Part shown: positions 33,646 through 42,709 of the stretch, in pieces
Layout: each line of letters opens with the position of its first letter
How positions within the stretch are numbered: the first letter of the stretch is position 1
Source: Couchioplanes caeruleus
GTDB taxonomy: Bacteria; Actinomycetota; Actinomycetes; Mycobacteriales; Micromonosporaceae
Length of the DNA stretch: 64,000 nucleotides
Assembly: GCF_023499255.1 (NCBI RefSeq)
Contig: NZ_CP092183.1
Coordinates: 7,498,501 to 7,562,500 of the forward strand
Direction: 5' to 3'
Notes under the pieces: model-generated
Database searches by the model: none
The model's input: only the letters and a program-made list of their open reading frames with translations
What the model was told of the DNA's origin: nothing
Position numbers and translations under genes: made by a program

Positions 33646-34668
33646 TCAGAGCGTCCTGGCGTCGTGGGTCACCACGACCTCGCGCGGCTCGGCGAAGTGG
33701 CAGGCGCTCGGGTGATCGCTGCCGCGCCGCTCGACCAGCTCGGGGACGTCCGTCGCGCAGATGTCCTGCGCCTTCCAGCACCGCGTACGGAAGCGGCAGC
33801 CGGAGGGCGGGTTCACCGGGCTGGGAACGTCGCCGGTGAGGCGGATGATCTGCTTGGTGTGCCGGACCGTCGGGTCCGGCACCGGCACCGCCGACAGCAG
33901 CGCCTGCGTGTACGGGTGCGTGGGCCGCTCGTAGATCTCGTCCTCGGACCCGATCTCCACGATCTTGCCGAGGTACATGACCGCGACCCGGTCCGACAGG
34001 TGCCGGACCACCGACAGGTCGTGCGCGATGAAGATGTACGCCAGCCCGAACTCCTTCTGGAGCGAGTCGAGCAGGTTCATCACCTGGGCCTGGATGGAGA
34101 CGTCCAGCGCGCTGACCGGCTCGTCGCAGACGATGATCTCCGGCCGCAGCGCGAGCGCGCGGGCGATGCCGATGCGCTGGCGCTGACCGCCGGAGAACTG
34201 GTGCGGGTAGCGGTTGATGTGCTCGGGGTTGAGCCCGACCACCTCGAGCAGCTCCTGCACCTTGCGCCGGCGGCTGCCCTTCGGCGCCACCTCAGGGTGG
34301 ATCTCGAAGGGCTCGCCGATGAGGTCACCGACCGTCATGCGCGGGTCCAGCGAGGTGTACGGGTCCTGCATCACCAGCTGGATCTGCCGGCGCATCCGGC
34401 GCAGCGCCGCGCCGTGCAGCCCGGACAGCTCCTCGCCGCGGTAGTGCACCGAGCCGCTGGTCGGCTTCTCGAGGTTCATCAGCACCCGCGAGAGGGTCGA
34501 CTTGCCGCAGCCCGACTCGCCCACCACGCCGAGCGTCTCGCCGGCCTTGAGGTCGAACGAGACCCCGTCCACCGCGTGCACCTGACCGATGGTGCGCCGG
34601 AAGACCACCCCGCGGGTCACGGGGTAGTGCTTCACCAGGTTGTCGACTTTCAGGATCGTCTCAGGCAC
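33646..34668 (-). CDS. oppF: Oligopeptide/dipeptide ABC transporter ATP-binding protein (OppF/DppF)
   Basis: 340 residues. Walker [10 protein letters not shown] at 50-58, signature FSGGQRQR at 158-165, Walker B IIVCDEP at 178-184, and the C-terminal oligo_HPY peptide-transporter extension with Cys residues ([14 protein letters not shown], about 292-305) that in this family can hold an iron-sulfur cluster. It energises import together with the OppD-type subunit encoded just upstream, with which it overlaps by eight bases. Last gene of the A-B-C-D-F operon. Whether the substrate is oligopeptide, dipeptide or another solute cannot be decided from sequence. Confidence 0.9.
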   Translation of the reverse strand: MPETILKVDNLVKHYPVTRGVVFRRTIGQVHAVDGVSFDLKAGETLGVVGESGCGKSTLSRVLMNLEKPTSGSVHYRGEELSGLHGAALRRMRRQIQLVMQDPYTSLDPRMTVGDLIGEPFEIHPEVAPKGSRRRKVQELLEVVGLNPEHINRYPHQFSGGQRQRIGIARALALRPEIIVCDEPVSALDVSIQAQVMNLLDSLQKEFGLAYIFIAHDLSVVRHLSDRVAVMYLGKIVEIGSEDEIYERPTHPYTQALLSAVPVPDPTVRHTKQIIRLTGDVPSPVNPPSGCRFRTRCWKAQDICATDVPELVERRGSDHPSACHFAEPREVVVTHDARTL

Positions 34669-35698
34669 GGTTCACCAGGTCCTCGGCGAAGTGACAGGCG
34701 CTGGCCCGCGTGGCGCCGACCTGCAGCAGCGGCGGCACGTTCGGGATGCAGATGTCGTCCACCCGCATGGGGCAGCGCGGGTGGAAGGGGCACCCCGAGG
34801 GGATCCGCATGAGGTTCGGCGGCAGGCCCTTGATGGTGCGCAGCTCCTGGCCCTTCTCGTCGAGCCGGGGAATCGACTGGAGCAGGCCGATCGTGTACGG
34901 GTGCGCGGGCTTGGCGTACAGCTCGTAGACCGTCGCCTCCTCCACGATGCGCCCGGCGTACATGACGGCGATCCGGTCCGCGACGTCGGCGACGACACCG
35001 AGGTCGTGGGTGATCAGGATCATGCCCATCTGCCGTTCGCGCTGCAGCTCGCTGAGCAGGTCCATGATCTGGGCCTGCACGGTCACGTCGAGCGCCGTGG
35101 TGGGCTCGTCGGCGATCAGCACCTCCGGGTCGAGCGCCAGCGACATCGCGATCATGACGCGCTGCCGCATACCGCCGGAGAACTGGTGCGGGTACTCGTT
35201 CACCCGCTGCTTCGCGTACGGGATCTTGACCTGGTCGAGCATCTCGATCGCGCGCTTCTTGGCGTCACGGCGGCTGAGGCCCTGCCGTACGCGGAACTGC
35301 TCGGCGATCTGGAAGCCCACGGTGAAGACCGGGTTGAGCGCGGACAGCGCGTCCTGGAACACCATGGCGATGCCGTTGCCGCGGATCCGGCGACGCTGCT
35401 CGGAACTCATCGCGAGCATGTCGTCGCCGTGGAAGCGGATGTGGCCGCCGGTGACGAAGCCGGGCGGGGTGTCCAGGATGCCCATGATCGCCTGGGCGGT
35501 CACGCTCTTGCCGGAGCCGGACTCGCCCAGAACCGCCAGCGTCTCACCGGCGTTGACGTGGTAGGTGACACCGTTGATGACCTTGGCGACGCCGTCCCGG
35601 GTACGGAACTCGACGCGCAGATCCTCGACCTCGAGCAGCCTGCCGGAGGGTTTGCCCGCACTGGCGTACCGGGGGTCGGTGATAACAACTTCGGACAA
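34661..35698 (-). CDS. oppD: Oligopeptide/dipeptide ABC transporter ATP-binding protein (OppD/DppD)
   Basis: 345 residues. Walker A GESGSGKSVTAQ near 58-69, signature FSGGMRQRVMIAMSL near 170, Walker B LIADEPTTALDV near 192, and a C-terminal oligo_HPY region with CPFHPRCPMRVDDIC. It is the partner ATPase of the following gene. The gene lies nine bases after the permease stop and is part of the same transcript. Confidence 0.9.
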   Translation of the reverse strand: MSEVVITDPRYASAGKPSGRLLEVEDLRVEFRTRDGVAKVINGVTYHVNAGETLAVLGESGSGKSVTAQAIMGILDTPPGFVTGGHIRFHGDDMLAMSSEQRRRIRGNGIAMVFQDALSALNPVFTVGFQIAEQFRVRQGLSRRDAKKRAIEMLDQVKIPYAKQRVNEYPHQFSGGMRQRVMIAMSLALDPEVLIADEPTTALDVTVQAQIMDLLSELQRERQMGMILITHDLGVVADVADRIAVMYAGRIVEEATVYELYAKPAHPYTIGLLQSIPRLDEKGQELRTIKGLPPNLMRIPSGCPFHPRCPMRVDDICIPNVPPLLQVGATRASACHFAEDLVNRA

Positions 35699-35707
35699 GG
35701 GGATCTC

Positions 35708-36682
35708 CTACCGGAGTTTCGGGTCGAGGGCCTCGCGGACGGCCTCGCCCAGCATGACGAACGCCAGAACCGCCGTCACCAGGAAGGCAGAGGGGAAGAA
35801 GAGCAGGAAGGGCGAGACCCGGATGTAGTTCTGCGCCTCGTTGATCATGATGCCCCAGGAGACCACCGGGGTCCGCAGGCCGACGCCGAGGAAGGACAGG
35901 GTCGCTTCGGCACCGACGAACGAGCCGATCAGGATCGTGGAGTAGACCAGCAGCGGGGCCAGGCAGTTCGGGATCAGGTGCTTGAAGATGATCCGTCCCG
36001 GGCCGGCGCCCATCGCGCGGGCCGCCACGATGTAGTCGGCGTCGCGGACCGCCAGCACCGACGACCGCATGATGCGCATCGACACCGGCCAGGTCAGGAC
36101 GACCAGCGAAGCCACGACGATCGCCATGATCGCCCACGGTCCGCGGTTGCTGCCGGGGCCGTTGAACGTGAAGAGGATGACGATCGCGCCGAGCACGAAC
36201 GGAATGCCGGAGAAGACCTCGCCGAGCCGGGACACGAGCCCGTCCAGCCAGCCGCCGCGGTATCCGGCGATGACGCCCATCATGCCGCCGAAGAGCACGG
36301 TGCCGAACGTGGAGGCGAGCGAGACGACGATGGACGCCCTCGCGCCGTAGATGACACGGGCGTAGACATCGCGGCCCTGCACGTCGTAGCCGAACCAGGC
36401 GTCCGCCGACGGGCCGACCCGGCTGCGCGACAGCACGCCGTCGGAGGGGCTGGCCGACGTGAACAGGAACGGCATCGCGGCCATCAGCACGAAGAGCAGG
36501 ATCAGCGCGGCGGAGATCCAGAACAGCGGCTTGCGGCGCAGGTCACGCCAGGCGTCGCCGAGCAGGCCGCGGGGCTTGTCGTGCGACCGCTTCTCCTGCG
36601 CGTCCGCCTCGAGTGCGTTCCCCACGGTCGGGTCGCTGGACGGCGGCGACGTCACCAGCGACGGGGGCATGGGCTCACTCAT
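35708..36682 (-). CDS. oppC: Peptide ABC transporter permease (OppC/DppC)
   Basis: 324 residues with a cytoplasmic N-terminus containing the OppC_N helix (KPLFWISAALILLFVLMAAM, about 52-71) and five further helices. The inner-membrane permease signature appears as the EAA-type loop ADYIVAARAMGAGPGRIIFKH (split about 200-220), which docks on the ATPases. It overlaps oppB by eight bases. Confidence 0.9.
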   Translation of the reverse strand: MSEPMPPSLVTSPPSSDPTVGNALEADAQEKRSHDKPRGLLGDAWRDLRRKPLFWISAALILLFVLMAAMPFLFTSASPSDGVLSRSRVGPSADAWFGYDVQGRDVYARVIYGARASIVVSLASTFGTVLFGGMMGVIAGYRGGWLDGLVSRLGEVFSGIPFVLGAIVILFTFNGPGSNRGPWAIMAIVVASLVVLTWPVSMRIMRSSVLAVRDADYIVAARAMGAGPGRIIFKHLIPNCLAPLLVYSTILIGSFVGAEATLSFLGVGLRTPVVSWGIMINEAQNYIRVSPFLLFFPSAFLVTAVLAFVMLGEAVREALDPKLR

Positions 36683-37601
36683 AGCGGATCCTCGGGTCGA
36701 GCGCGGCGTACAGGAGGTCGACGAGCAGGTTCGAGAGCAGGTACACGAGCACGAGGATCACGACGATCGAGACGACGGTCGCGCCCTCCTTCGTGACGAT
36801 CGCACGGTAGACCTGCCGGCCGATACCGTTGATGTTGAAAATGCCCTCGGTCACGATGGCGCCACCCATGAGCGCGCCCAGGTCGGTGCCCAGGTAGGTG
36901 ACCACCGGGATCAGCGAGTTGCGCAGCAGGTGCACACCCACCACCCGCTTCATCGGCAGACCCTTGGCGATCGCCGTACGGACGTAGTCGGAGCGCCGGT
37001 TCTCGGCGATGCTGGTGCGCGCCAGCCGGGCGATGTACGCCATCGACGCGCTTCCCAGCACGAAGCCCGGCATGATGAGTTCACCGAAGCTGGGCGGGTT
37101 GGAGACCGTGGGCTTGACGATGCCGAGGTCGACGCCGAGCCACTTCTGCAGCAGGAAGCCGAGCACGAAGATCGGCAGCGCGATCATGAAGAGCGTGGAG
37201 ACCAGGACGAGGTTGTCCAGGAACCCGTTGCGGCGCAGACCGGTGAGGACGCCGGCCGCCAGGCCGATGACCGCCTCGATGATCAGCGCGACGATCGCCA
37301 GCTTGATCGTGTTCGGGTACGCGTCCGAGATGAGGTCGCTGATCTGCCGGCCGCCGAAGGTCTGCCCGAAGTCGCCCTGCAGCAGGTTCTTCATGTACGT
37401 GCCGTACTGCACGATGATCGGCTTGTCGAGGTTGAACTTCTCGGTCATGAAGTCGACGTACGACTGCGGGCACGGACGCTCGCCGCACTTGCCCGCGAAG
37501 GGGTCGCCGGGCACTGCCCAGACCAGGTAATAGATGAGGAACGTGGTCCCGAAGAAGACGGGTATCAGCTGGAGCAGCCGCCTCAGCACGTATCGGCCCA
37601 T
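36675..37601 (-). CDS. oppB: Peptide ABC transporter permease (OppB/DppB)
   Basis: 308 residues with six predicted helices starting at MGRYVLRRLLQLIPVFFG, the standard OppB opening. The EAA-type loop reads SDYVRTAIAKGLPMKRVV (about 205-222). A periplasmic loop contains CGERPCPQSYVDFM with two Cys. It pairs with OppC to form the translocation channel. A hairpin at 37691-37730 separates it from the upstream binding-protein gene. Confidence 0.9.
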   Translation of the reverse strand: MGRYVLRRLLQLIPVFFGTTFLIYYLVWAVPGDPFAGKCGERPCPQSYVDFMTEKFNLDKPIIVQYGTYMKNLLQGDFGQTFGGRQISDLISDAYPNTIKLAIVALIIEAVIGLAAGVLTGLRRNGFLDNLVLVSTLFMIALPIFVLGFLLQKWLGVDLGIVKPTVSNPPSFGELIMPGFVLGSASMAYIARLARTSIAENRRSDYVRTAIAKGLPMKRVVGVHLLRNSLIPVVTYLGTDLGALMGGAIVTEGIFNINGIGRQVYRAIVTKEGATVVSIVVILVLVYLLSNLLVDLLYAALDPRIRYE

Positions 37602-37690
37602 GGATGTTTCTCCTAGTACGGGCGTTGGTGACGCCCATGACGAAACCGGAGCCGTGCGGGGGTCGGCAGGACTCCGGGCGTGGGAAGAAC

Positions 37691-37730
37691 TCAGGTCCGG
37701 CCCACCCCTCGCAGGGTAGACCGGACCTGA
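37691..37730 (-). terminator. Partial terminator/processing hairpin between the binding protein and permease genes
   Basis: TCAGGTCCGG (37691-37700) and CCGGACCTGA (37721-37730) make a perfect 10-bp stem with a 20-base loop, ten bases after the substrate-binding protein stop. In ABC operons such hairpins commonly keep the binding-protein mRNA more abundant than the rest. Confidence 0.65.
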
Positions 37731-37740
37731 GATTCGCGCC

Positions 37741-39387
37741 TTACTTGAGCTGGACCGAAGAGAGGTCGATCTCTCCCACGTTGGTCGTCTTCACACCGGT
37801 GACGCGGTCCGAGACACCCGACTGCTGGGTGACCTCGAACATCGGGATCGCCGGCACTTCCTGGTCGATGATCTTCGTCGCCTCGGCGAACTTGGCGTGC
37901 GCCGCGTCGACGGAGGGCGCCGCGGTGCCCTCCTTGTAGAGCTTGTCCACCTGGGCGTTGCTGAACAGGCCGTCGTTCGAGGAGCCGCCGGTCACGTACA
38001 GCGGACCGATCCAGTTCTCGACGTCGGGGTAGTCCTGCTGCCAGCCGGCGCGGTAGATGCCCTTCATCTTGTGGTCGTTGATCGTCTGGCGGAAGACCGC
38101 GAAGGTCGGAACGCCCTCGGCCCGGACGTTGATGCCCAGGTTGGTCTTGATGCTCTGCGCCGTCGCCTCCATCCACTCCTTGTGGCTGGCGTCGGCGTTG
38201 TAGTAGAGCACCAGCTCACCGGTGAAGCCACCGGCCGCCTGCAGCGCCGCCTTGGCGGCCGCCGGGTCGAACTTGCAGACCGTGCAGTCGTTGTCCGTGT
38301 GACCGGGCGCCAGCGGGCTGGACCAGCTGGTGGCGGCCTTACGGGTGTTGAAGAAGATCTTGTCGGCGATCTCCTGGCGGTTGATCGACAGCGAGATGGC
38401 CTTGCGCAGGTTCGCGTTCTGGAAGCGCTTGTCGTAGATCGGGATGCCCAGGATCTGCATGACCGGGATCTGCGCCTCGATGGCGCGGTCGCCCAGGTCG
38501 GCCTTCCACTTGTCGCCGGCCAGCGAGGAGACCGGGACCTGCTGCTGGAAGTCCAGCGTGCCGGACACCAGGTCGTTGTACGCCGCGGTGTCCTCCTGGT
38601 ACATCTTGACCGTGACGTCCTTGATCTTGACCTTGTCGTCAAGGTTGTAGTCGTCGAAACGGGTCAGCTTGACCTCGACGTTGTCCTGCCACGAGACGAA
38701 CTTGACCGGGCCGTTGCCGATCGGCTTCTTGCCGAACTCCTCCGGGGTCTGGGAGAAGAAGGCGTCGGGCAGCGGCATGAACGCGCTGTAACCGAGCTTG
38801 GTCGGGAAGATCGAGAACGGCGCGTTGAGGGTGACCTCGAACGTCGTGTCGTCGATGACCTTCAGGCCGGACATCGTCTTGGCCTTGGGCTCGGGCGCCT
38901 TCTTCGGGCCGTCGCCGTCCGGGTCCTCGGTGTGCACGTCGGCGAAGCCGGCGATGTCACTGAAGAAGCTGCCGTTCTGCGCGCCGTTGGGCGAGTACGC
39001 CGCCCAGTTCCACGCGTCCACGAAGTTCTTCGCCTTGACGACGGTGCCGTCGTGGAACTTGGTGTCCGGCTTGATCTTGATCGTGTAGACCTTGGAGTCC
39101 GTGGTCTTGATGTCCTGAGCGACGGCGTTCTTGGGAGCACCACCGTCGTTCGGGTACGAGACCAGGCCCGTCCACAGGAAGTCCACGATCTTGCCACCAC
39201 CGGTCTCGGTGGTGTTGGCCGGGATCAGGCCGACCTCGGGCTGAGTGCCGTCGATGGTGATCGCACCGTTAGCGGTGTCGCCGCTGCCCTTACCGGTATC
39301 GCTGTCGTCGCTACCGCTGCAACCAGCAGCCACGAGCGCGACGGCTGTGGTCAGCGCGACCACGCTCGCCCGCTTCGAGACTCTCAT
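37741..39387 (-). CDS. oppA: Peptide ABC transporter substrate-binding lipoprotein (OppA/DppA, SBP family 5)
   Basis: 548 residues. Signal peptide with lipobox VAAGC (Cys about 23), then an Asp/Gly/Ser-rich linker and an SBP_bac_5 domain: GLVSYPNDGGAPKNAVAQDI, FHDGTVVKAKNFVDAWNW and the LRKAISLSINRQEIADKIF helix near 330. It captures the ligand outside the membrane and delivers it to OppBC. First gene of the five-gene operon and so the likely most expressed. The upstream ~1.2 kb has no other gene. Confidence 0.9.
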   Translation of the reverse strand: MRVSKRASVVALTTAVALVAAGCSGSDDSDTGKGSGDTANGAITIDGTQPEVGLIPANTTETGGGKIVDFLWTGLVSYPNDGGAPKNAVAQDIKTTDSKVYTIKIKPDTKFHDGTVVKAKNFVDAWNWAAYSPNGAQNGSFFSDIAGFADVHTEDPDGDGPKKAPEPKAKTMSGLKVIDDTTFEVTLNAPFSIFPTKLGYSAFMPLPDAFFSQTPEEFGKKPIGNGPVKFVSWQDNVEVKLTRFDDYNLDDKVKIKDVTVKMYQEDTAAYNDLVSGTLDFQQQVPVSSLAGDKWKADLGDRAIEAQIPVMQILGIPIYDKRFQNANLRKAISLSINRQEIADKIFFNTRKAATSWSSPLAPGHTDNDCTVCKFDPAAAKAALQAAGGFTGELVLYYNADASHKEWMEATAQSIKTNLGINVRAEGVPTFAVFRQTINDHKMKGIYRAGWQQDYPDVENWIGPLYVTGGSSNDGLFSNAQVDKLYKEGTAAPSVDAAHAKFAEATKIIDQEVPAIPMFEVTQQSGVSDRVTGVKTTNVGEIDLSSVQLK

Positions 39388-40614
39388 TGTGAAAGGCCTC
39401 CTCTAAAGGTTCTTACCTCGTGGGCTCATCGGAGCATTTCCGCGGACCCGCCACCGGCCGGGGGTGCCGTCCGGTGAGGTGCAAGCTACCGCAGGTGCGT
39501 CTCCATACCGTTCGACTTCGGTGGGTCGCCCGGCCGACCACGACGGCCGACGGGCACTCGTCCGTCGGTGCCGCACAGCGCACCGCCATTGGCAGCGATG
39601 ACTGATCGAGCTCCGCGGAAGACACGGGCGCGAGGTCGAAGCAACTCTGACACCCCCCGCCCATCTCGGAAAGGCGTGTTATCAACCCGATACGCGACGA
39701 GGGGCCAGAACAGGGACGACAAGCATTCAGGTCGCACCCCGGCCGCCATCGGTCTGGGCTGTTCGCCCAGCTCCGCGGTTTTTGCCCGCAAGGGGTCCGC
39801 CGCACCGCCCGCCCACCGCCGTTCCACCCTTATCCGAGTTGGAGTCTGCGCAGGTCAGGCCGCCGAGCGCGACCGATCGCCACATTCGTCACTCTTTTGG
39901 AGTGCATCCCATTCTGCCCGAGCAACGGCGGCAGGATCGGCATATCCCCAGCCCGGATTTCACCGCGTTCCCCGCCATTTCGCCGCCGGGAGGACGCATC
40001 GCGCGGGGTGGCGGGGAGCGGCCGGGGGCGCAGGGTAGGGCTTACCGCGCACCCGCGCTGCGTATTTTCTTGAGCCCGCGCAAAGCATCCGGCTCCGGGC
40101 AAAGCGCTCCGCCCGCCCGGCCCGGCGCGAGGCCCGGCGGTCAGCGCGGGGCGGGCGGCGCGAGGCCCGGCGGTCAGCGCGGGGCGGGCGGCGCGAGGCC
40201 GGGCGGCGCGGGACGAGGCCGAGCGGCGCGGGACGAGGCCGAGCGGCGCGGCACGGGGCCGAGCGGCGCAGGACGATGCCAGGCGGGCGGGGCCCGAAGC
40301 GGGCGGCACAGAGACCGGGCGGCCGGCCCGGCCGAGCGGGCGACGCGGCCGAGCAGGCGACGCGGCCGAGCAGGCGGGCGGGCGGCGCGGCCGAGCGAGC
40401 GGGCGGCCGAGCGGGCGGCGCTGCTGAGTGACCCAGGCCCGCGTGACTTAGCGGGGTGAGCGTCGCGGGCGGCCGAGTGTGACGACCAGGGCGGCCGGGC
40501 GGACCAACGCCCGGTCACGCCCACCCACGCCGAACGTCGCAGCTCAGCGCACCCCCCGGACCTACCTCACGAACGCCCGTAGGCCCCCGAAAGCCCCGAG
40601 GCTCGGGGGACCGC
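39388..40614. other. 1.2-kb gene-free region upstream of oppA
   Basis: Short open frames here have no recognisable domain, no ribosome site and unbiased codon use. The first ~500 bp presumably carry the oppA promoter. From about 40080 to 40450 the sequence is nearly pure G/C repeats (see 40124-40374). Confidence 0.5.
40124..40374. repeat. Cluster of three short tandem-repeat families
   Basis: A 33-bp unit (starting GGCGCGAGGCCCGGCGGTCA) is exact at 40124-40156 and 40157-40189 with a partial third copy. A 20-bp unit GCGGCGCGGGACGAGGCCGA follows at 40203-40222 and 40223-40242, with variant copies to 40282. A 17-bp unit CGACGCGGCCGAGCAGG is exact at 40341-40357 and 40358-40374. Confidence 0.8.
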
Positions 40615-41280
40615 TCAGACGAGCCGGCGATCCGCTGCCCAGCGGGACAGTTCGTACCGGTTCGACATCTGCAACTTTCGCAGCACGTTCGACACGTGCG
40701 TCTCGACCGTTTTGATCGAGATGAAGAGCTCCTTGGCGATCTCCTTGTACGCGTACCCCCGGGCCAGCAGCCGCAGGACCTCGCGTTCGCGGTTGGTGAG
40801 CTGGTCGAGTTCCGGGTCGGCCACCGGTACGTCCGGGCGGGCGGCGAAGGCGTCGAGCACGAAGCCGGCGAGCCGGGGGCTGAAGACCGCGTCGCCGTCG
40901 GCCACCCTCTTGATGGCCGCGGCCAGCTCGTCCGGGGAGATGGTCTTGGTGACGTAGCCGCGGGCGCCGGCGCGGATCAGGCCGATCACGTCCTCCGCCG
41001 CGTCGGAGACCGACAGGGCCAGGAACTTGACCTGGGGGTGGCTGCGGCGCATGGCCTCCAGGACGGCACGGCCGCCGCCGTCGGGCATGTGCACGTCGAG
41101 CAGCACCACGTCGGGCATGGTGGCGGCGATCCGGGAGACCGCTTCGGCGACGGAGCTCGCCTCCCCCACCACGTCGACGTGCGCGCCCAGCTCGGCACGT
41201 ACGCCGGCGCGGAACATGGCGTGGTCGTCCACGAGGAAGACGGTGAGGCGGCGGCCCTCGTCGGCGGTGGGTTCGGTCAT
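40615..41280 (-). CDS. NarL/FixJ-family response regulator
   Basis: 221 residues from ATG 41280, overlapping the kinase stop (ATGA). The receiver domain is complete: acidic pair D18-D19 in FLVDDHAMFR, phosphoacceptor D62 in VVLLDVHMP and K112 in YVTKTIS. The C-terminal LuxR-type HTH has LTNREREVLRLLARGYAYKE and ISIKTVETHVSNVL (about 157-200). It is the cognate of the PspC-type kinase and should bind DNA as a phosphorylated dimer. The divergent PspC/LiaF-like operon is the obvious candidate target, by analogy with LiaSR-like envelope stress systems. Confidence 0.92.
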   Translation of the reverse strand: MTEPTADEGRRLTVFLVDDHAMFRAGVRAELGAHVDVVGEASSVAEAVSRIAATMPDVVLLDVHMPDGGGRAVLEAMRRSHPQVKFLALSVSDAAEDVIGLIRAGARGYVTKTISPDELAAAIKRVADGDAVFSPRLAGFVLDAFAARPDVPVADPELDQLTNREREVLRLLARGYAYKEIAKELFISIKTVETHVSNVLRKLQMSNRYELSRWAADRRLV

Positions 41281-42539
41281 CGTGCGTTCTCCTTTGCGGC
41301 GGTGACGCTCATCGGCGAGGCGGGCAGCGTCAGGCGCACCTCGGTGCCGTCCCCCGGTGAACTGCGGATCACGGCCTTGCCGCCGTGCCGCTGCATGCGC
41401 CCGATGATCGAACCACGGACGCCGTGCCGGGTGTCGGCCACGGCGGTGAGGTCGAAGCCGGCGCCGCGGTCGCGGACGAAGACGCTGAGCTCCTCGTCCT
41501 CGACCTCGGCGTAGAGCGAGACGGTCTGCACGCCCGCGTGCCGGGCCGCGTTGACCAGGGCTTCCCGGGCGGCCGCGACGAGGGCGGCGACCCGTTCGTC
41601 GCACTGCGTGTCGCCCACGACGACGGTCTCGACGGAGATCGCGTACGTGTCCTCGACCTCGGCGGCGGCCTGCTCCAGCGCCGCCCCGAACCGCTCGGTC
41701 GGTGACGCGGCCGGCTTGTAGAGCCAGTTGCGCAGCGAGCGCTCCTGCCCCCGGGCGAGCCGCTGGACTTCCTTGATGTCGGCGGAGTTGCGCTGGATCA
41801 GGGCGAGCGTGTGCAGCACCTGGTCGTGGATCATGGCGGCCACCTCGGCGCGCTCCTGCTCGCGGATGCGGCCCTCGCGCTCGCTGCGCAGCTGGCTGAA
41901 CGTCCGCCAGAGCAGCGGTGCCACCACCACGCCGACGCCTAGCAGGCCGACCAGGGCGAAGATTACCCCGTTGAGCACGATGACCAGGTTGTTCTTGGGG
42001 CCGTACACCGCGAAGACGCCGATGACGCCGACCGCGACCAGGACGCCACCGCCGATGAAGCGGAACAGGAACGAGCGGCGGTCGCTCTCGGCGACCACGG
42101 CAGCGAGCCAGGGCGCCTGGCTGTCGCCCCAGTGACCGCGCCGGGTGGGGTCGGACTGGTGCCAGATCACGCCGGCGCCCACCGCGATGACGGCCACCAG
42201 CCAGCCGGCGGTGCCGGCCACGCCCTTGTCGTCGCCGAACAGCAGGCCCTCGAGCAGGATCACGCCGAGGCCGATCGCCCCGAAGGGCAGCAGCAGCACC
42301 AGGTCGCGGCGGGGCTTCGGCTCGCCGGTGGGCGCCTGCTGCGGCAGGACCGCCCAGAACACGGCATAGAGCAGAAGACCAAGACCGTTGAAGCCCAGGA
42401 GTACGACCAGAGCGACCCGCACCGCGGTCACGGGGATGCTGAGGTGACGCGCGATCCCGGATGCGACCCCGGCGATGACACGGTGGTCGCGCGGCCGGTA
42501 CAGGCGGCGCGTCGGCGGGGGTGCTGCGGTGGCGGTGAT
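41277..42539 (-). CDS. PspC-domain sensor histidine kinase, apparent ATC start
   Basis: 420 residues if translation begins at ATC 42539. The first ~65 residues form a PspC domain (RRLYRPRDHRVIAGVASGIA, then VALVVLLGFNGLGLLLYAVF and WAVLPQQ). Further helices follow to about 210. The HisKA_3 phosphoacceptor is H238 in AAMIHDQVLHTLALIQ, and the HATPase_c domain ends with DRGAGFDL and RHGVRGSIIGRM. The nearest in-frame GTG (42431) would delete half of the PspC domain. There is no ATG, GTG or TTG between the upstream in-frame stop and that point, while AAGGAGG is ideally placed for the ATC. Likely senses envelope state and signals to the regulator it overlaps. Confidence 0.85.
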   Translation of the reverse strand: MTATAAPPPTRRLYRPRDHRVIAGVASGIARHLSIPVTAVRVALVVLLGFNGLGLLLYAVFWAVLPQQAPTGEPKPRRDLVLLLPFGAIGLGVILLEGLLFGDDKGVAGTAGWLVAVIAVGAGVIWHQSDPTRRGHWGDSQAPWLAAVVAESDRRSFLFRFIGGGVLVAVGVIGVFAVYGPKNNLVIVLNGVIFALVGLLGVGVVVAPLLWRTFSQLRSEREGRIREQERAEVAAMIHDQVLHTLALIQRNSADIKEVQRLARGQERSLRNWLYKPAASPTERFGAALEQAAAEVEDTYAISVETVVVGDTQCDERVAALVAAAREALVNAARHAGVQTVSLYAEVEDEELSVFVRDRGAGFDLTAVADTRHGVRGSIIGRMQRHGGKAVIRSSPGDGTEVRLTLPASPMSVTAAKENAR

Positions 42540-42552
42540 CGCTGTCCTCCTT
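42537..42552 (-). promoter_or_regulatory. Shine-Dalgarno and ATC start codon of the PspC kinase
   Basis: On the reverse strand AAGGAGG (42552-42546) is followed by six bases and then ATC (42539-42537). The reading frame from ATC restores the complete PspC domain; an in-frame TGA lies five codons further upstream. Confidence 0.6.
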
Positions 42553-42709
42553 CGTCACGCCGTACTCGTGGACCGGTTCGATCGTCACACGCCGCGGTGA
42601 GCGGGGGCTACGGGGAAAGACCCCCAGGTATCCGTGTCCCGGATCTCAGGGTGGCATCAGGGTCGGCGCCTGAGGCGGGCCGGGTGCCGGGACCGCCAGT
42701 ATCGAAGCC

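Noticed and set aside
39413..40038. Several 100-150 residue frames upstream of oppA
   Set aside because: Overlapping frames on both strands with no codon bias, ribosome site or recognisable domain.
40615..42588. Extension of the response regulator frame through the kinase gene to a GTG/ATG near 42580
   Set aside because: The extra ~430 residues are Arg/Pro/Ala-rich shadow sequence of the kinase. The regulator has a normal ATG start overlapping the kinase stop.
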